DNA from: Cronobacter muytjensii ATCC 51329
GTDB lineage: Bacteria > Pseudomonadota > Gammaproteobacteria > Enterobacterales > Enterobacteriaceae
Assembly (NCBI RefSeq): GCF_001277195.1
Contig: NZ_CP012268.1
Location: forward strand, 2,976,001 to 3,040,000
DNA: 64,000 bases
Direction: 5' to 3'
Positions within the stretch are counted from its first letter, which is position 1. Each line of letters opens with the position of its first letter. The notes under the pieces were generated by a model. The model worked only from the letters and a program-made list of their open reading frames with translations, was not told where the DNA came from and searched no databases. This document shows, in pieces, positions 60,680 through 64,000 of the stretch. A program made the position numbers and the translations under genes.

Positions 60680-61615
60680 TTAATCGCGCTGCCAGTAAAC
60701 CGGCGTGCCGAACGCCTCGATAAAATAGTCAATCGCCGCGCGCACGTTCAGCGGCGGGTGACGCGCGTTCGGGTAGATTGCCGCGATATGCTGCGCCTCG
60801 GTGTTGATGGCCGCCTCATACTCCGGCAACACCTTCACCAGCCTGCCCTGCTTCAGCCACTCCCCCGTCATCCAGTCCGGAAACAGCACCAGCCCCATGC
60901 CGTCAAGCGCCGCGGTCAGCAGCGAGCTGGCGTTGTTGGAAGCGAGCCGCGCGTTCACCGGGTAATGCACCCACGGCTCGCCCGGCCTGCGCGCCAGCCA
61001 GCGGTTCGGCCCCGATGAGCCGCTGTAAACCAGACACTGATGCGTGCGGAAATCCTCCGGCGACGTGGGCGTGCCGTAGCGCGCCAGATAGCGCGGCGCG
61101 GCGGCGAAGTAATAGCGTTGCTCGCAAAACACGCGGGCGTGAAAGCTGGAATCGGTGAGCGTACCGATGCGCACGATAAGATCGGTGGCGTCGCGGTGCG
61201 GGTCGACATAGTCATCAGTCTGGGTCAGCGCCAGCTGCAGGCGCGGATAGCGCTCCGCAAGGCCGGTCAGCCACGGCGCGATATGCCGCTGGCCGAAGAA
61301 CACCGGCGCGTTGATGCGAAGCAGCCCGGAGGGTTCCAGCGCCCGGTCCTGTAATTCGCGGCGCGCCTCGCTGAACTGTTCGGCCATGCCGCGCGCGTAC
61401 TGCGCAAACAGCCGCCCGGCTTCGGTTGGGATGACGGCACGGGTATTGCGGTAGAAAAGCTGCTGCCCGAGCGCCTCTTCAAGCTGGCGGATAACCCGGG
61501 AGACCATTGATGCCGAAACGCCCTCACGGCGCGCGACGGCCGAGAAGCTCTGCCCGTCAAAAACGCTGATAAAAAGCTGTAGCGCCCGAATGTTGACTGA
61601 ACTGGGATCCATCAT
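60680..61615 (-). CDS. LysR-family regulator (next to YdcZ-type transporters)
   Basis: The protein of about 311 residues has an N-terminal winged helix (LQLFISVFDGQSFSAVARRE, VSRVIRQLEEALGQQLFYR) and a type 2 periplasmic-binding-like effector domain (residues 95-300). It resembles the large DsdC/CrgA-type group that controls adjacent transporter or reductase genes. Two adjacent ATGs (61615, 61612) are possible starts. It is divergent from two YdcZ-type genes with a 99-base gap, so it most likely regulates them. Confidence 0.85.
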   Translation of the reverse strand: MMDPSSVNIRALQLFISVFDGQSFSAVARREGVSASMVSRVIRQLEEALGQQLFYRNTRAVIPTEAGRLFAQYARGMAEQFSEARRELQDRALEPSGLLRINAPVFFGQRHIAPWLTGLAERYPRLQLALTQTDDYVDPHRDATDLIVRIGTLTDSSFHARVFCEQRYYFAAAPRYLARYGTPTSPEDFRTHQCLVYSGSSGPNRWLARRPGEPWVHYPVNARLASNNASSLLTAALDGMGLVLFPDWMTGEWLKQGRLVKVLPEYEAAINTEAQHIAAIYPNARHPPLNVRAAIDYFIEAFGTPVYWQRD

Positions 61616-61714
61616 CTGTGCCAATCCTGCAAAGGTGTTTCGTGCATCGTAGCGTTTTTCAACACAGCGCGCTGCACTACACTGCGCGACCTTCGCGTTT
61701 TATTAAGGATAACC

Positions 61715-62149
61715 ATGCAGCTTTTATTAATAGCGCTCGTCATTGCGGGCGGGATGGGGCTTTCCGTTGAGGCGGGCCTGCTGGGGCCGCTCGGCGGCGA
61801 GGTCGGGGATTTCTGGGCGGCGTTCAGCATTTTTGGCGTCGGCGCGGCGCTCACCTTTCTGCTGATGCTGTTCTATAGCCCGCGCAACAGCCCGTCGTTT
61901 TTCGCCCAGCCCGGCTGGCAGCTGACCGGCGGCCTGCTCGGCGCGGGGTATGTGGTGATCCTGACCGTCGCCACGCCGGTTATCGGCATTGCCATGACCA
62001 TGATAGGCATTCTGGCAGGACAGGTTTTCAAAAGCCTGATTATCGACCACTTCGGACTGTTCGGCGCGAAGCGCCGCCCGATGGACAAACTGCGCCTGCT
62101 GGCGCTGCTGTTTATTCTCGCCGCGCTGGCGCTGGTCGCGCGGGGCTAA
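61715..62149 (+). CDS. YdcZ (DUF606) family DMT transporter, first of a pair
   Basis: The 144-residue inner-membrane protein has five predicted spans and belongs to the DMT superfamily family DUF606. These half-size proteins often occur in pairs that form a heterodimer. Family features are the start LLLIALVIAGGMGLSVEAGLLG, LGGEVGDFWAAFSIFGVGA near residue 25 and VIGIAMTMIGILAGQVFKSLI near 88. The next gene follows after nine bases. The substrate is unknown. Confidence 0.85.
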   Translation: MQLLLIALVIAGGMGLSVEAGLLGPLGGEVGDFWAAFSIFGVGAALTFLLMLFYSPRNSPSFFAQPGWQLTGGLLGAGYVVILTVATPVIGIAMTMIGILAGQVFKSLIIDHFGLFGAKRRPMDKLRLLALLFILAALALVARG

Positions 62150-62158
62150 GGAGCACTG

Positions 62159-62626
62159 ATGACAACGTTAATGATTATTCTTGCCGTGATCGGCGGCGCG
62201 CTGCTGAGCATTCAGGCGGCGATTAATGGCCAGCTTGGCGCGAAAGTGGGCGTGTTTCGTTGCGCCTTTCTGACGTTCTCAGTGGGCGCGCTGGTCTGCG
62301 CGCTGCTGATTTTCTTCTTCGAGCCGCCGCACGCGATCTCCCTGCTGGACGTGCCGAAGTGGCAGCTTACCGGCGCGCTGTGCGGCGTGCCGTATATTGT
62401 GATCATGGTGCTTGCGGTACAGCGCATCGGCACGGCGGTCGCGACGGTGGCGGTCATATTCGGTCAGCTCGCCATGAGCATGCTTATCGATAATTTCGGC
62501 TGGCTCGGCAACGCGGCGATCCCGTTCTCACTAAGCCGTCTCGGCGCGGTAGTGTGCCTCGCCGTGGCGCTGGCGCTGATTTACCTTGGCAACCGGCGCG
62601 CCGCTACGCCTCGCGCAGCCGACTAA
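62159..62626 (+). CDS. YdcZ (DUF606) family DMT transporter, second of a pair
   Basis: The 155-residue protein has five predicted spans and is homologous to the gene before it. It has LLSIQAAINGQLGAKVGVFR near residue 15, VPKWQLTGALCGVPYIVIMV near 60 and TAVATVAVIFGQLAMSMLID near 88. AAGGAG lies eight bases before the ATG. The pair probably makes a heterodimeric transporter or exporter of a small molecule. Its end overlaps the converging second LysR gene by 23 bases. Confidence 0.85.
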   Translation: MTTLMIILAVIGGALLSIQAAINGQLGAKVGVFRCAFLTFSVGALVCALLIFFFEPPHAISLLDVPKWQLTGALCGVPYIVIMVLAVQRIGTAVATVAVIFGQLAMSMLIDNFGWLGNAAIPFSLSRLGAVVCLAVALALIYLGNRRAATPRAAD

Positions 62627-63476
62627 ACAGGGCAATCAGCGTACTGACGGCGGCGTCCGGCACCAGCAGATCTTTTTTCACAATCAGATGCAGCGGCGTG
62701 GCGCGCCGCGCGCCGTGGGCGAGCGGGAGCGGGCGCAACAGCCCCTGCGCCAGCGGCCCTGCGATGCGCGCCTCCGGCAGCCAGCCGTAGCCCACCTGAT
62801 GCATTACCGCCTCGATGGCGGCATCTACCGTTGAAAACACCCACTGCTCCGGCGCGCCGCCGGGGCTTTGCGTCTCACCGCCTGCAAGCTTAATGCGGGC
62901 GTACCGTCCAAGGGCCTCTTCGCCAACCGGCCCTGGCATCTGCGCCAGCGGGTGATCGCGGTGCGCCACCGCCACAAAATTTACGTTCATCAGCCACTCG
63001 CCGCGTCCCAGACTGTCTTCGCGACGCGAGAGCACCAGCAGATCGGCGCTGGAGTGCGCGGCGATAGCGTCGCTCTGGCTCTCCAGCACCTCGGTCAGTT
63101 GCACCTGCGTCGAAGGGTGCTGGCGCTGAAATTCGCGCAGGACAGCGAACAGCGTCTCGCGCGGAAAGATGTTGTCCACCACCAGATCAATCCGGGTACG
63201 CACGCCGTTGCGAAGCGTGGCGGCATGCGCCTCGACCCAAGTAAAAGCGCTCAGTAACGGGCGCACTTGCGCCAGCAGCAGCTCGCCCGCAGGCGTCAGC
63301 ACCGCGCGGCGGCCCTGAGTTTCCAGAAGCGCCACGCCGAGCCGCTCCTGCAACAGCCCCAGGTTGTAACTCACCGAGGACTGGCTGCGGTGCGTGCTTT
63401 GCGCTGCGCGCGCAAAACTGCCCTCTTCCACCACTTTGTCCAGCAAAGCCCATTGTTCCAGCGTTGTTTTATGCAT
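62604..63476 (-). CDS. LysR-family regulator divergent from padC
   Basis: The 290-residue regulator has a winged helix (LLDKVVEEGSFARAAQSTHR, SSVSYNLGLLQERLGVALLE) and a short effector domain (TRIDLVVDNIFPRETLFAVL, SSADLLVLSRREDSLGRGEW). It is divergent from padC with a 99-base gap that carries its likely binding sites. It is therefore the probable activator or repressor that responds to phenolic acids. In Gram-positive bacteria this role is held by PadR, which is unrelated. Confidence 0.87.
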   Translation of the reverse strand: MHKTTLEQWALLDKVVEEGSFARAAQSTHRSQSSVSYNLGLLQERLGVALLETQGRRAVLTPAGELLLAQVRPLLSAFTWVEAHAATLRNGVRTRIDLVVDNIFPRETLFAVLREFQRQHPSTQVQLTEVLESQSDAIAAHSSADLLVLSRREDSLGRGEWLMNVNFVAVAHRDHPLAQMPGPVGEEALGRYARIKLAGGETQSPGGAPEQWVFSTVDAAIEAVMHQVGYGWLPEARIAGPLAQGLLRPLPLAHGARRATPLHLIVKKDLLVPDAAVSTLIALFSRLREA

Positions 63477-63575
63477 AACTCATCGAAATTTTGAATCAAT
63501 CTTATGCAAAATTAGCGTTTTTCATTAAAAAAATAAAGGTCTATGCTTAATTCAACGAAACAAAGGAGGCCAACA

Positions 63576-64000
63576 ATGAGCAACTTCGACAAACACGATT
63601 TAAGCGGTTTTGTGGGTAAACATCTGGTCTATACCTATGACAACGGCTGGAACTACGAGATCTACGTAAAAAACGAAACCACCATTGATTACCGTATCCA
63701 CAGCGGTATCGTGGGCAACCGCTGGGTGAAAGATCAGCGCGTGTATATCGTTCGCGTCGGCGAAAGCATCTATAAAATCTCCTGGACCGAACCGACCGGT
63801 ACTGACGTCAGCCTGATCGCTAACCTCGGCGACCTGCTGTTCCACGGCACCATTTTCTTCCCGCGTTGGGTGATGAACGATCCGCAGAAAACCGTCTGCT
63901 TCCAGAATGAACATATCGAACAGATGGAAGCCTACCGCGAAGCAGGCCCGGCTTACCCGACCGAAGTGATCGATGAGTTCGCCACCATTACCTTCGTGCG
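63576..64000 (+). CDS. padC: Phenolic acid decarboxylase (gene runs off the right edge)
   Basis: PadC removes the carboxyl group from p-coumaric, ferulic and caffeic acids to give vinyl phenols, a detoxification of plant cell-wall acids. About 141 of roughly 165 residues are visible. ATG 63576 follows AAAGGAGG. The lipocalin-like barrel motifs FDKHDLSGFVGKHLVYTYDN, WNYEIYVKNETTIDYRIHSG and IFFPRWVMNDPQKTVCFQNE are typical; the Tyr pair near residues 18-20 and a Glu in the barrel are the known catalytic region. The C-terminus is outside the window. Confidence 0.95.
   Translation, partial: MSNFDKHDLSGFVGKHLVYTYDNGWNYEIYVKNETTIDYRIHSGIVGNRWVKDQRVYIVRVGESIYKISWTEPTGTDVSLIANLGDLLFHGTIFFPRWVMNDPQKTVCFQNEHIEQMEAYREAGPAYPTEVIDEFATITFV

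Overview
The window reads as a chromosomal segment of a GC-rich member of the Enterobacteriaceae. Gene order and protein sequences across its first half follow the Escherichia coli sbcC-proC, ddlA-sbmA-ampH and tau-hemB neighbourhoods. Interspersed genes (padC, an OlsF-like lipid acyltransferase, Gcd, CioAB-type oxidase, eat-eutBC) point to a plant- or environment-associated genus such as Cronobacter or a close relative. That genus call is inference. No rRNA, tRNA, prophage, insertion sequence or CRISPR array was seen.

Region 1 (1-9.7 kb): the 3' part of sbcC, then mak, rdgC, ppnP, aroM, yaiA, aroL (with TyrR and TrpR sites), a DUF2076 gene, yaiI, a DUF421 membrane gene with an unknown partner, and proC. 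Region 2 (9.7-21.6 kb): araE with an AraC half-site, iraP, an MdtG-like exporter behind a perfect CRP site, an extensin-like peptidase, ddlA, yaiZ, yaiY, yaiW, sbmA, an isochorismatase-like hydrolase, ampH and iprA. The phoA-psiF-dgcC block that E. coli carries between iraP and proC is absent. Region 3 (21.7-36.5 kb): an intact YaiT-type autotransporter, a CinA-like amidase, hemB, an OlsF-like bifunctional acyltransferase, the acid-shock gene asr, tauABCD and mmuPM (with a MetJ operator). Two clusters of related tandem repeats lie here, one between the acyltransferase and asr, the other between tauA and mmuM.

Region 4 (36.7-49.5 kb): a short-form cytochrome bd oxidase pair, a complete chromosomal hok/mok/sok-type locus, a ZapE-like ATPase, a sigma-54-driven eat-eutBC operon, lpxP, a small membrane protein, a DeoR regulator divergent from a nudK-like Nudix gene and a deoxyribosyltransferase-like gene, and an EAL-HDOD protein. 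Region 5 (49.7-64 kb): a LacI regulator divergent from a GH5 hydrolase and a GPH symporter, a membrane protein of unknown function, a carbonic anhydrase-SulP pair, an AI-2E family permease, gcd, a LysR regulator divergent from two YdcZ-type transporters, and a second LysR regulator divergent from padC, which runs off the window end.

The genes fall into small transport-plus-enzyme modules beside their own regulators: taurine as sulfur source, S-methylmethionine to methionine, ethanolamine as nitrogen source, plant glycan oligosaccharides, phenolic acid detoxification, and periplasmic glucose oxidation. The least explained elements are the dispersed REP-core-REP repeats, which carry two conserved hairpins, and several small modules of unknown function.
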